Below, piece after piece: positions 55,101-64,000 of a stretch of DNA of 64,000 nucleotides; the stretch's first letter is position 1, and each line of letters starts with the position of its first letter. Under the pieces are notes generated by a model. It ran no database searches, was not told the origin of the DNA, and was given only the letters and a program-made list of their open reading frames with translations. The stretch is taken from the NCBI RefSeq assembly GCF_027172205.1, contig NC_070605.1:21649804-21713803 (forward strand). The letters run 5' to 3'. The stretch is from Podarcis raffonei. Taxonomy: Eukaryota; Chordata; Lepidosauria; Squamata; Lacertidae. The translations under genes and the position numbers were made by a program.

Positions 55101-56517
55101 TTCGCATATGTGACATGCAGAGAATAAGTAGATAGAACTTTAGGGATTGAGTTGATCTCTGGACAGATAAAGCACACAGGCATTTCTGTCACAGGGAAAT
55201 GGTCTCACAGGAGAGGTGAACGTATGCACCTTGGAGCAGAGACCTATCCTGTTACTCTGAAAATACTATATAAACATGAACACATAACTATAAAAGCATC
55301 AAGTGATTCATTCCGCTGCATGGAGCAAGTTGGAAATAGTAGGTGGGGAACCTCCTCTCTTCAGAGATGCTGTCAAAGTCTGGTATCATAAACCAGCACA
55401 ACATGACCCAGTTATGACACAGCTTGGCAAGAGCTTGGAGAGGAAGAGCTACAGCACATATTTTGCACACATAACGTCCCACATTAAACCACTGGCGTCA
55501 TCGAACAAGGTTGGGAAATGCCCATTCAAAACCATGGAGATCTGCTGCCGGTCTTGGTAGACAATACTAAGCTACATGGAGGAATGGCCTGACTCTGCAT
55601 TAGCTAGCTTCTGATGAGGCAATGCCAATTCAAGATCTACAGGCTGGGGACACAAAGTGAATCAAGTCCATACATGAGATAGGGCCTGGCTGGTGGTGCA
55701 AAAAAAGGCTGTTGGTGTTTCTGTTCAGAACCAGCGCCGCAAGACAAGCAGGCGCAACTTTTTGACAAAGGCCTACTGCAGCATTATGCATTGCTTGATA
55801 GAAGAACTACAGCTGCATGTTTGCAGCACTGCTTCAGTGGTACACACGGGAAGGTGTGTGTGTGTGTGCGCGCGCATGTGTGTATGCGAAGGATGCCTGT
55901 GCCCCAAGAAACATACCAAGTTTTGCTCAGGGTGGGGCAGAGTTAAAACATAAGGGTGAAAAATGAAAGGATATGCATAACCTGCAATAAATTATTGAAG
56001 CTTCACTTTGCGCAAGGATAGGGTACAGCCTGGCATATGTGTCAGAAAAGGTGAGGTGCAAACATAGGAGCCATCTAGGGACCAGAGGTCCCTTCAGCCC
56101 CCCCCCAATAAAATATTTGAGGGGAACGCCACCCCAAATTGTAGGCCACGGCCATTCAAATAGCATTCATGTGCCTCATCATGTGATTATGTGGGAAGGG
56201 GCTTACCTGCCCCCCAAATATTTAAGTTGGCACCCCTGGGTGCAAATGCAAGAGGGGAGAGGAGGGGAACCCCCCGCTAAAGGCTGCCTTTCTGGTATCA
56301 CAAAAGACCCTCTCCCGCCTTGTGTCACCAAGGCAACGGAGAGGAGGGGGAAAAAGAAGGCGCTCGGTCCCCACCCCGGTTACCCCCTCCCCCGCCGCCG
56401 CAGAACTGGGCCCGTCCGCCGCCGAGGTGGCTGTTGGTACCTGCTGATTTTGCACTTCTTGAGGCCCGTCTCGTCCCCCGCCTGCCCCGAGGATTTGCGC
56501 TTCTTCTTCACGGGCAT
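43161..56517 (-). CDS. DCUN1D5: DCN1-like protein 5 (defective in cullin neddylation 1 domain-containing 5), complete, 8 coding exons
   Basis: Co-E3 factor that brings the NEDD8-loaded E2 to cullins and so promotes cullin neddylation and cullin-RING ligase activity. Family members are nuclear/cytoplasmic. Coding exons in transcript order: 56517-56441, 50460-50369, 48879-48809, 47187-47096, 45988-45880, 45797-45693, 44792-44690, 43216-43161. Every junction has GT/AG ends and the phases agree, giving 234 residues (human 237). Seen: basic N-terminus MPVKKKRK (nuclear-localisation-like), then the PONY/DCUN1 domain from about residue 40 to 230, including [20 protein letters not shown], the [19 protein letters not shown] stretch and the C-terminal [13 protein letters not shown]. 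Near-identity with mammals outside the short exon-1 tail makes the call secure. Exon 7 begins at a tandem CAGCAG acceptor. Introns 1 and 7 hold most of the repeats. Codon usage and splice sites look normal and no breaks were seen. Confidence 0.97.
43325..43368. mobile_element. hAT element end, cut by an L1 insertion
   Basis: 'ctcaggagtggctaacctgt' and 'ccctgagggccacatctc' are one end of a hAT-Charlie-like repeat; the L1 poly(T) begins right after. Confidence 0.45.
43369..43810 (-). mobile_element. L1 LINE, 3' fragment
   Basis: Poly(T) at 43369-43380 is the poly(A) tail of a minus-strand insertion. The minus strand encodes [20 protein letters not shown] and [17 protein letters not shown], the L1 ORF2 C-terminus, with an intact stop at the end. 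Severely 5' truncated. Confidence 0.88.
43876..44230 (-). repeat. Sauria SINE, full length
   Basis: Complement 'aggtaaagggtaaagggatc' to 'ttaacccacagcgccacctg'. In DCUN1D5 intron 7. Confidence 0.88.
46394..46757 (+). repeat. Sauria SINE, full length
   Basis: 'gggacgcgggtggtgctgtg', B box GTTCGAATCCC, 3' end 'acttaatggtcaggagtccc' plus 'tttaccttat'. It shares with 19373 the internal 'tgcggacaaacgcc'-type variant. DCUN1D5 intron 4. Confidence 0.9.
47245..47460 (+). mobile_element. CR1/L2-clade LINE fragment
   Basis: Plus-strand reading near 47335-47450 ([30 protein letters not shown]) is a decayed version of the ORF2 C-terminus seen at 33715-34070. Confidence 0.55.
47461..48780. other. DCUN1D5 intron 3, little recognised
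   Basis: AT-rich; G-run at 47580-47589; no clear repeats or genes. Confidence 0.4.
49844..50087. mobile_element. MITE with TACCGTATTTTTC ends and a perfect 30-bp hairpin
   Basis: Ends TACCGTATTTTTCACTCTAT and near-complement 'accaaaaaatacg-ta' with TA outside. 49934-49963 and 49983-50012 are exact inverted 30-mers around a 19-base loop. Related by ends to 51863-52935. Confidence 0.8.
50793..50926. mobile_element. Small MITE with about 20-bp inverted ends
   Basis: TGGCTTGTCATGTCATCAAA at the left and TTTGGATGACACGACAAGCCA at the right are imperfect complements. Related sequence continues to about 51060 ('cacattaaaccagtttgttt') and recurs near 61145. Confidence 0.6.
51863..52935. mobile_element. 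1.07-kb MITE with an internal tandem array
   Basis: Ends TACCGTATTTTTCGCCCTAT and ATGGGACGAAAAATACGGTA are inverted, with TA as the probable target duplication; inner ends repeat 'gtgcgtcctatggg'. Same terminal family as 49844-50087. The core is the tandem array described separately. No transposase seen. In DCUN1D5 intron 1. Confidence 0.85.
52023..52740. repeat. Tandem array of six ~118-bp GC-rich hairpin units
   Basis: Units start with 'gacatccgcagc' or a variant at about 52023, 52143, 52259, 52376, 52494 and 52612, and a partial unit begins at 52731. Each contains 'gcgtggggagccctgcagga' facing 'gcagggctccccacgctgca'. Several frames are stop-free because the unit lacks stops, which produces spurious frames of over 200 codons. 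Confidence 0.9.
53525..53640 (+). repeat. Retroposon 3' tail-like repeat
   Basis: 'gatggtaagctcctctggga' and 'actgaaagcactatataaat' match the widespread amniote repeat end of the type 'taagctccttggggcaggga'. Confidence 0.45.
53641..54849. other. DCUN1D5 intron 1, nothing recognised
   Basis: No gene and no clear repeat. Confidence 0.35.
54850..54960. mobile_element. hAT-like MITE fragment (family of 4240-4495)
   Basis: 'gtatactacttcagcagtaa' then 'gggaagtgcagcttgttaag' and 'gtgctgagaagtaactctgg'. Confidence 0.5.
55545..55625 (+). repeat. tRNA-SINE 3' end fragment
   Basis: 'gacaatactaagctacatgg' and 'aatggcctgactctgcatta' match the tail of the SINE at 4975-5062. Confidence 0.45.
55855..55888 (+). 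repeat. (TG)n/(CG)n dinucleotide run
   Basis: Alternating purine-pyrimidine tract 'gtgtgtgtgtgtgcgcgcgc', a potential Z-DNA former, in DCUN1D5 intron 1. Confidence 0.7.
56324..56337 (+). promoter_or_regulatory. X-box-like motif in DCUN1D5 intron 1
   Basis: GTCACCAAGGCAAC matches both RFX half-sites (GTNRCC and RGYAAC with a two-base spacer). It lies about 100 bases downstream of DCUN1D5 exon 1, inside the CpG island. It could act on DCUN1D5 or, at 2.4 kb, on DYNC2H1. A chance match is possible. Confidence 0.35.
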
Positions 56518-57080
56518 CTCCCTCGGTTCGCCCCGGACGGGGGCGCGGAGGCGGAGGGCCGCGGGGCCCCTGGGCAGGGGGGAGGGAGCCGCCGCCTCTT
56601 CCTTCCCTCGCGGCTGAGGAGGAGGAGGAGGCGGAGGTGGCGGCGGAGAAGCTGCCGGTGCCGTCGCGGCTCTTGCCTTCCTTCCCCTCAGCTCGTCGTC
56701 GCCGTCGCCGCCGCCGCGCCTGGTAGATTCAGGTGTGGGAAGGGGGGAATATGGGGGGGGGGGGAGCGAAAGAAAGAGCTTTCCTGAGGGAGAAGCGGCG
56801 GCGGCGGCAACGCCGGTAAAGAGCGGAAGAGGAGGAGGAGAAGGAGGAGACGCGCCGCGCCGCCCCGGAGAGGCGGGAGCAGGAAGTGACAGAGGCGCGC
56901 CTCGCGGCGTTGGCTAGTCCAGCCTGCCCCCGTCGCCGGGCGGAGCTAACAGACGGGGGCGGAGCCAACACTCTGGCCCCGCCCCGCCTGGGGTGGGAGG
57001 TCGTGACGTAGCCCGCCTCAGGGCCGCTGAGGGGACAGCGGGGCGTTGTGAGCCGACAATAAGCGTGCGCTTCGCCCAGC
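56340..57080. promoter_or_regulatory. CpG island over DCUN1D5 exon 1 and promoter
   Basis: Dense CpG and many CGG/CCG and GGA repeats surround the DCUN1D5 start codon (56517). A CRE-like TGACGTAG lies at about 57004. Trinucleotide runs at 56610-56720 would be in the 5' UTR or just upstream. TATA-less promoter, transcribed leftward. Confidence 0.75.
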
Positions 57081-57287
57081 TCCCCTCTCCCATTTGCGTG
57101 TGTGTGTGTGTGTTTTTAAGGACTCGAGCCACACACCCCTTAATTAAGCAGCACCGCTAGCCGTAGGCATGTTTACTCAGGAGCAAGCCCAGTGGAGGTC
57201 AAGGGGAGACGGTGTTACACCCCAAGGAAATGGCGTCAGGGCATCGCATCTGAGGGGAAGCGAGCTGTAGCCCGCTCTCTGGTCGCT

Positions 57288-57348
57288 TTGGACTACAACT
57301 CCCATAAGCCTGCCTGGGGGACGTGGGCTGATGGGAGTTGTAGTCCAA
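57288..57348. mobile_element. Short palindromic hAT-type remnant between the two promoters
   Basis: TTGGACTACAACTCCCAT and ATGGGAGTTGTAGTCCAA are exact 18-base inverted arms around a 25-base centre. Confidence 0.75.
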
Positions 57349-57354
57349 AGTGGC

Positions 57355-58155
57355 TGGCAAAGACTGGCTTATGTCATCATAATAATCTTGCTGCAGGCAA
57401 GCTTCACTCTGCCGCAAGGTCTCCAGGGGGAAGCAGCATCTGAAGCCCAGGCGGCTTCTGCTGGTCAGGGTGGAAAGTGAGGTGTGGAGTGGCTTGTTTT
57501 CTTTTCCCCCCTTAGCCTTAGCAGCGCCGGATTGAGGGTGCTGCGGGCAGTTCCCCCACATACAGTGTGCCGTGCCCAGGCGGTACAAAATAGCAATAGG
57601 AAGAATATTCGTGTAAAAAGCAAATTACAAAAGGATTTACAGTACAGTACTGTGAAAATAAGAATTTTTTTTTTGGCGGGGGCAAATTTTGTCCTCGCTC
57701 AGGGCGCCGCATCGCTAAAGTCCACGCCGGCCTCACAATCCGGTGGCTCCTGAGCCAGCCCAGCTCTGCCTTGCACCTGAAAAGGCCACTTTCGGGGCTA
57801 CCACCAACTAGACTCCCAATATGATTAGGCAGTGTTCGGGGCTTCACCACAGCATAACAATCAGTGATGGTCCTCTCCATAAGCGGAGAGGGTCGTGAGC
57901 TTCATCCTGGCTGCCTGCCATTCATCAACCTCTGCGAGTTAACAATTGCAACTTAGTTGCCCAAAGAGTTTATGTTGTTCAGGAAACAGCATGTTGGTTA
58001 CTCATTCAATGATGCAAACTCGCAGTACGATTGTTTGTTTTTTTAAAAAAACTTTTAAAGAGAAAACAATCCATTCCGTTAAACTGTTGTTTAACATAAA
58101 TAAATAAAAACCAACGACAACCCAGCAGTTCCCTCGGGCTGTTTCCGGAGTAGCA
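57355..58155. other. Space between the divergent promoters
   Basis: No gene recognised; moderately GC-rich with a diverged 'cggcgggggcaaattttgtc' repeat-like piece near 57675. Confidence 0.35.
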
Positions 58156-58159
58156 AACG

Positions 58160-58990
58160 GGAGGCTTGATACACTAGCCCTGGGCGATCCGAGCCCCGCT
58201 TGCTTTCGTATTTCACGTGGCGCGCAGAACCGGCCTGGCCTGGCGATTGCCGATCTCGCGTTCTGGAAAGCGGCCGTCGCTTGCTCTGGCCTGGGAAGGC
58301 GCGCGCGCACGCGCAGACGGCTTCCACTGGGGTTGGCGGCCATTTTTGCCCCGCGTTACCATAGCAACCGGGCCTCGCATCGCCGCCTGGCCTCACAGCC
58401 CGGCTTCTCTCCTGTCTCTTGAGCCTGGGCCGTGTAGTAGCGGCTCTTTCGCCCCCCCCCCGCACGCCCCCCCCCGCCTCTCAGAGAACCGCTGCCTGCT
58501 TGGTATGCGTTGTCGGGCCCCCTTCCCCTTCGACACCGGTTTCAGGACAGCTTTTATTATGAATATTACTTAAATAGCCTTCACCGCCCACTTTCGTTTC
58601 TTATCGCGAGGCAATCCTAACAAGCCCTGGAAAATTGTCCCGTCCCCCCCGTCTCTTTCTCCAGGTCCCGGGTCGAGTCCCGAGCATGATGCCCGTCTGA
58701 AGAGCTCTCCTCCTCCCAGGTTCCCCCGAGCCTCCCGCGCTTCTGCCGGCCGCCATGCCTCTGGACGGGGACGGCGATGGAGACAAGAGGAAGATCTTCA
58801 TTTCGGCCACGGCCGCCAACTACTTCGGTCTGTCGTCGTCCGCCAGCCTCGCTCCGCTCTCGGGCGGCCCCGAGCTGGCCAACTTCTTGGACGACGGCAA
58901 CGAGTTCCTGCTGTGCGTGCAGCACTCGGAGGACCACCAGATCATGGTCTCCAACAGGGTACGGGGCATGCCTTCCTGAGCAGCAGCTGC
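58160..58990. promoter_or_regulatory. CpG island over DYNC2H1 promoter and first exon
   Basis: High G+C with dense CpG (for example the GCGCGCGCACGCGC run near 58300) in an otherwise AT-rich, CpG-poor window. It covers the X-box, the probable transcription start and coding exon 1. No TATA box was seen, as is usual for ciliary housekeeping promoters. Confidence 0.8.
58336..58368 (+). promoter_or_regulatory. DYNC2H1 promoter: YY1-like site and RFX X-box
   Basis: GTTACCATAGCAAC at 58355-58368 fits the RFX X-box (GTNRCC, two-base spacer, RGYAAC) on both half-sites. It lies about 390 bases before the DYNC2H1 ATG inside a CpG island. Ten bases upstream, GCGGCCATTTT at 58336-58346 fits YY1. RFX2/RFX3 and FOXJ1 control of intraflagellar transport genes through X-boxes is established; use of this particular site is inferred. 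Confidence 0.75.
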
Positions 58991-61900
58991 GGCTCCGAGC
59001 AACGCAAGTCGAGCCACGACTGCGGAGTCCCGTGGAATCCAAGGGGGATCACCCCCCCCCCGAGTTTAGGATCGCACCGGCGCTTGGGGCAGGATGGCTT
59101 GAAAAAGTTGGGTTTGCTCCCAAGAAACAAGCCAGGAGCGAAACGAGGCTTTATTTCAGCCGGGCCAGACACCCAGTTTGGCACCCTTCCTTGCACATTT
59201 GCGTACACACACACACACACACACACACAGAGGCTGGGAGCCCCAGTGGTGTCCCTCTGGAGTCTTCATCTGGGGCAAACCCCCGGCCAAATGTAGCTTT
59301 GGCTTCCTAGGATTGCACTGTTACGACTGCTATACAGCAGGGATAGAGCAGTTGGTAGAGCACAAGAGCCTTAAATCTGAGGGTCCTTGGGCAATGCAGA
59401 ATTGTGGTCCCTTCCCCCTCTGCAATTCTATGATTCTTTGGCATCCTGAGAACTGAGGGTGAGGAGGATTGCAGCTTTGTGGCATGTTTGCATGTTTTGA
59501 GGATCCCCTTGTGAATCCAGGCTTCTAGGCACTTGAATGCTGGGATACTATCTGGTATGCCTCTTACAAGTCTGCCACTCTGCCCTGCCAGGGCTCCTGT
59601 GCTTTTAACCGCTGGGCGTATGACTGACAAGTGGAAATTTGACAGAGGAAGTTTTTCCTCCCTCACTACTTTTTCAGTTGAATTGAACCTGGAAACTGGT
59701 GGAGTCAGGCCAGAATCAATGTAATACACTCAGGCTTTTTGATTCCGATCAATAATCTGGTTGCTGAATTCTGCACTATCTGTAGTTTCTGGACTTTCAT
59801 CAAAGGCAGCCCCACATGTAATGCACTGCAGTAATATAAGAGATAGATTAGATTACAGCAATAAAACAGCCAAGTATACCACAGTATGTGATGCATGATC
59901 CAGTTACTTAACACACTATAGAGATATGGGTGTGCACAACTCTGCCTGAGCAGGTGCTCATCCTCTGTGGATAGATAGACTGAGGCTGTGTGCATTCTCA
60001 TTTAGGATTTTATATGAGGCCTCCAAATTCCCCTGAAATTAATGGAGCTTAGACTGTAGTGCTGCAGTGCTTAGACTGTACACTTATTTTAATCTGTTTC
60101 CACTGTTTTTATTGCATACGTATAAGCTGAGGAGGGCAGAAGGAAGTTGGCCATGGCCACCTTCAGGTGGATCACCTGTTGCATACTGTTTGTTGGAATT
60201 CTTATAAAGAATGCTGAACTAGATGGTCAGATCCAGCAAAACAAGCCAAAATCTTAAGCAAAAAGACCTTTGTGTTTTTTTTTTAAAGGCAGAAAAAATA
60301 GGTTACAGATCATGGGAAAGACCTCTGCTAAAAAACTCTGGAGACTGGGCTAGGTAGACAAGTAATCTTCCCTGGTATAAAGTACCAGTAGCTGCATTGA
60401 CACAAATCAGCTGCAGTTTAATTGATAAGTGATCTCAAGCATTCATGGTTTATACATTCCAAACCATTGGAAAACTATTGGGATTTTAGCAAAACAAAAA
60501 AGCAAGTCACAAACCTGAAGTGAGTCTTCCCCGGGATAAACCATATGCTGTACAAAACGCTCAGGCAACATACTCATGATTCTTGTAAATAATGTAGAGC
60601 AGTGGTTCCCAAACTGTGCTCTGTGAAGCATCTCCAGTGCTCTGTGAAGAGATTAGAAAGAATAATGCACATACGTGCCTTTGGCATAAGAGCAACAATA
60701 GTGACAAATTTCCCTCCAGAAAAGTGCTCTGCGACTAAAGTTTGGGAACCGCTCATGTAGAGTATGAGCAAGAAACACATCACTATACTTGTAATTTACA
60801 TGCACTTTAATTTTAGTGGTTTATAAATACTACCATTTTGGTTAATAAGTTTTCTTCATTAGACTGTATGAATATTTATGTTTCTTGATTGTATAGGTTG
60901 AAGCTGGCAGTTCAGAAGACAGAATGCTGGTATTTTTCAAACTACGACCAGATATAATCACAGAAGAGAACCTTCATAGCAATATTCTTGTATCATCTAT
61001 GCTAGATTCTCCTATAAATATGCTTTATCAGGCAGTACGGCAGGTATTTGCACCAGTATTGTTGAGGGTGAGTAATGCAATATTCAACTTATTTCAATAC
61101 GCATGCAGGTTTGTTTGTTTTTTTGCTGCAATTTTACTATAGTCTGGTTCACACTTCACATTAAACCATAGTGGGTTTTTTTAAAAAAATGCTTTAATGT
61201 GAATGAGTTGAAGTTCCTGAATAGCTCGTGCACTACTCCTTCCACACTGGGGATGAAACAAATTAGAGGCTGGCTTTATGTTTCCCTTACACAAACCACA
61301 TTTTGGGAATCCAAGGTTTGTTCTTGGCCTCCTGACTCTGGTTGGTTTGATGAAAGCAAACCATGAGTGCTGCTTTGCACATAATGTGAAGTCAGCATCT
61401 AGTTTACTTCTTCCCTGACATTGCAAGAGGAACAGAAGAGTGGCTTGGAAACTCTTGAGTAATGTGCAGAACAGTGCTCTGGGTGATGCCTTATCCCCTG
61501 GCAGGATGGATGTTTGCAAGAGAGCTTGCCTCTCCCATCTCTCCACTCCTAAGGGCCAGTAAAGTTCTGCCCCAGGACCTTTACACTTCCAGCTCCACCA
61601 CAAGACCATGGAGAGCTTTTATGCAAGAACAAGAAGTTTGTGTTTTCTTTGGGAGCGGAGAGGGTAGAGCTGATAGGACCAAGATGAGATGGTGGAAGAT
61701 CAGAGAGGACAAGGGTGCATTCATTAAGGCAAGATACAACTAGGGCATAAACCATAGTTTTTCCTGCATAGGTAGAGGACAAGGCCATATTTTTGCAGTG
61801 TTGTAAAGAGGAAAGTGGTGCAACCTTGCAACAAATAAGGGGAACAAAGGAGGGAGAGGCAGAGCTTTTACCTGTTCAGCATGGTGATATTGTTAAATTA

Positions 61901-62299
61901 AATTAAAATACTCAAGAAGAAGGGGACGAGGGAAGATTAGAAGTTTAGTCTTGAGCTTGAGATGATAATGTAGCATCCAAATGGAAGTGTCACAGAGGCA
62001 GAGATTATGGAGATGATGAGAGAAAGGTCTGGGGTAGACAGGTTGAATAGGATGATGTGTATATGTGGTACAGAAAGCCATGATTTTATGAGCTCACCTC
62101 TGAAGAGTGTGTAGTGAGAAAAGCAGAATAAAATCCTAGGGGACTTTTCTTCTGCTTTCCCTCCCTCTAGTAGAGTTTCACACTATGGAAACATAATTAG
62201 GTAGGAAGAGAATCATAATTAGGTAGGAAGAGACTTAGGGTATAGAGGTAGCCAAGAAAAGGTAAGAGACCAAACATGTATCAAGGACAGCAGACAGTT

Positions 62300-62346
<47 letters not shown>

Positions 62347-64000
62347 TGGGCAGTGAGGAGGTCATCAATTATTTTTCAAAAGATGGTTTCATTGCAGGAG
62401 ACAGCAGCTGTATTGGAGGGAATGGAAAGTGAAGTTAGAGAAACAAAGGAATATAGGGGACTGCCTAATACTGTGTCATATTGTTGCTCTATGTAGCTCA
62501 ATATGGCCTGTACCAAGGGGGGGGGGCTGCAGCCCTCCAGATGTTGGACCACAGGTCCCATCATCCCTAACAATTGGCCATACTTTCTGGGGCCAATGGA
62601 ATTGGAGTTTGACAACATCTGGAGAGCCTCAGGTTTTCATCCCATAGCTAAACTCACTGACTGTGGCTTTCAGCTTTTCAACTTTTGGATCTTACCCAGC
62701 CCTGTCCAAAGAACCCAAATCTTTTGAATGCAAAGCCTGGACTCTACCACAGAGCCATGGCCCCATAGTCTGTAGCCAGTGGGAATGCTCCAAAGAGTTT
62801 GGAGGGAAACAACAGAAGGGAGAGAGGGTGTGGTGAAGAGGAGGGATAATGGTATGGCAGACGGCAACTATGAGATGGGATGGGTAAAAGAGAGTACATA
62901 GGGGAATCAGACCACAGAGAAGGCAGCTTATTAAGGGAGATCAGGATGGAGTAGAAGCGGAAAGGGTTGAGGGAGGTGTTGGATAAGGGATGGTTTTAGT
63001 GTGAAAATTTTGTCACCTGAAATTCTTATTACAGGATGAGAAATGGAGTAGAGAATTTGATCCCAAGCTTCAGAATCTTTTACGAGAGTTAGAGGCTGGT
63101 TTAGGTTCTGTTCTGAGGAGAACAGATCCTGCTTATGCAGGAGCCAAATACCGGGAAGATGATGTTCAAGGTACGTGTTTTGACTCTGGTTAGTTGTTTT
63201 TAGTTACTGTTGTTTGCTAATGTTTTCAAGGTTTTAAAAAATATTTATGGTTGTCTAGAACTTTTTTAATGTTATACCCTGCCCTGGTATCAGTACCAAT
63301 GAAGAGTGGGGCTTTAGGTTTTTTAAAAAATAAAAAAAATACACGAGGCACTTATTTACAGACAGTGGAATGTAAATTAGAAATGAAGCTGTAATTTGTG
63401 TGATACAGCAACCTGCCATTCCAAGTGTCACTTGTAAATGTATCCCCTTGATATCAAAGTTCCCTAGACTTTGAAATAAGCAAATTGAGAATTATGATGT
63501 AAGGCTTCAATGCTAGTTAATTCTGAGTCATTCTTCACATTGTATATTTCCATATGAATGTATTTTAATTCAGTGTTGAACTGCATTGCAGAGTATAAAT
63601 TTACTGAGATTTAACAGAAGTTGATTAAATCCTGTAGCATATCTTCAGTCTGTTTCATATACATTAATAGACACAACTCTGAATGTTGTATTTGCCGGAT
63701 TTGTTTCTTTTTTTTACAGCAATACTTTGTCCAAATGACGAGTTTCAGTTCTGGACAGAGCGTGCTCAACGTGGAAGCAAGTCATCTAGCAAGGAGAGAG
63801 CCTCACATTTTAAAGAATTATTTGAAGCCATTGCATATGTGTGTAACTTTTATTTATTCAGTGATGTTCTATATAAAACCTGCCCCAGTCTAGCACAATA
63901 GTCGCAGCCAACAGCTCCACATGCATGCTTGATTACTATTCCCAGCTTTGAGAGATTGAAACCCTCTTTGCAACTTCAGGGATTTGGCTTCACTGGAGTG
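58755..64000 (+). CDS. DYNC2H1: Cytoplasmic dynein 2 heavy chain 1, 5' end only (first four coding exons)
   Basis: Motor subunit of dynein-2, which drives retrograde intraflagellar transport in cilia. Coding exons: 58755-58958, 60897-61067, 63035-63170, and 63720 to about 63838-63842. The gene continues past the window. Exon 1 encodes 68 residues starting MPLDGDGDGDKRKIFI, with the conserved NYFGL and NFLDDGNEFLL stretches. Exons 2-4 encode the family N-terminal tail (LVFFKLRPDIITEENLH, LYQAVRQVFAP, FDPKLQNLLRELEAGLG, DEFQFW, KELFEAIA), closely matching human residues from about 80 to 210. Only about 210 of some 4300 residues are here, all before the dynein linker and AAA domains. Met at 58755 is the only in-frame start with the conserved context in the CpG island. 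The exon-4 donor is unclear: GTGTGT after 63838 or GTAACT after 63842. The gene is head to head with DCUN1D5. Confidence 0.95.
59206..59230 (+). repeat. (AC)n microsatellite
   Basis: Run of about 12 AC units in DYNC2H1 intron 1. Confidence 0.9.
59335..59445 (+). repeat. tRNA-SINE with CR1-type tail
   Basis: 'agcagttggtagagcacaag' (A box), then 'ccccctctgcaattctatga' and 'ttcttt'. The B box is poorly kept. Confidence 0.55.
59705..59910 (-). mobile_element. LINE (L2/CR1 or jockey-type) reverse-transcriptase tail remnant
   Basis: The minus-strand frame has CSALHVGLPLMKVQKLQIVQ followed by NSATRLLIG, matching the common 'DYCNALYAGLP...LQLVQNAAARLLTG' segment after the RT core. Confidence 0.7.
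59911..60600. other. DYNC2H1 intron 1, nothing clear
   Basis: A weak SINE/LINE tail ('aatgctgaactagatggtca') lies at about 60205-60245. Confidence 0.35.
60603..60757. mobile_element. hAT-type MITE
   Basis: Ends CAGTGGTTCCCAAACTGTGC and AAAGTTTGGGAACCGCT are inverted, with 'ctctgtgaag' repeats inside. Confidence 0.8.
61140..62300. other. DYNC2H1 intron 2, no gene seen
   Basis: Begins with sequence related to the MITE at 50793 ('cacattaaaccatagtgggt'). The rest is unrecognised. Confidence 0.35.
62308..62344 (+). repeat. (GA)n microsatellite
   Basis: About 18 GA units in DYNC2H1 intron 2. Confidence 0.9.
62505..62650. mobile_element. Palindromic hAT-type MITE
   Basis: 'gcagccctccagatgttgga' and 'ttgacaacatctggagagcc' are inverted arms; a SINE fragment on the minus strand (62700-62765, 'tctgtggtagagtccaggct') follows. 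Confidence 0.65.

Noticed and set aside
58777-59310. 177-codon frame overlapping DYNC2H1 exon 1
   Set aside because: Out-of-frame shadow in GC-rich DNA; the DYNC2H1 frame matches the family.

Overview
This window looks like nuclear DNA from a squamate reptile, most likely a lizard. Host genes have vertebrate introns and CpG-rich promoters. The interspersed repeats are the squamate set: about seven Sauria-type tRNA SINEs with a BovB-like 3' part, BovB/RTE LINEs, L1, CR1/L2 remnants, a Penelope element with a GIY-YIG endonuclease, many hAT and Tigger-like MITEs, and solo LTRs. No bacterial, organellar or CRISPR features are present.

Three known genes form the block MMP13 - DCUN1D5 - DYNC2H1, the order found at the end of the MMP cluster on human 11q22. 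(1) MMP13 (collagenase 3) lies on the minus strand, ATG at 13712 and stop at 3080. All ten coding exons could be placed and give 475 residues, with a TATA box and an AP-1/PEA3-like promoter. (2) DCUN1D5 (cullin neddylation co-factor) lies on the minus strand, ATG at 56517 and stop at 43161, with all eight coding exons placed (234 residues). (3) DYNC2H1 (dynein-2 heavy chain of intraflagellar transport) starts on the plus strand at 58755. Its first four coding exons are here and the gene runs off the right edge. DCUN1D5 and DYNC2H1 are head to head, 2.2 kb apart, each with a CpG-rich promoter. The DYNC2H1 upstream region has a textbook RFX X-box, the expected signal for a cilium gene.

Between MMP13 and DCUN1D5 (about 14-43 kb) lies mostly transposon-derived DNA: Penelope plus BovB at 14.4-16.7 kb, CR1/L2, hAT and Sauria copies at 18-24 kb, a solo LTR with target duplication at 24.0-24.8 kb, an L1 with a 15-bp target duplication and a nested LTR at 25.4-27.2 kb, and a SINE split by a solo LTR at 35.0-35.6 kb. 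Within this stretch, on the minus strand at 32.1-35.0 kb, is a chain of small exons with strong splice sites, all phase-1 introns, a hydrophobic leader and a poly(A) signal. It predicts an 88-residue secreted protein that I do not recognise, and it is the best candidate for something undescribed.

The introns of the known genes are also repeat-rich. The most unusual repeat is a 1.07-kb MITE in DCUN1D5 intron 1 (51863-52935), whose core is a tandem array of six GC-rich ~118-bp hairpin units.
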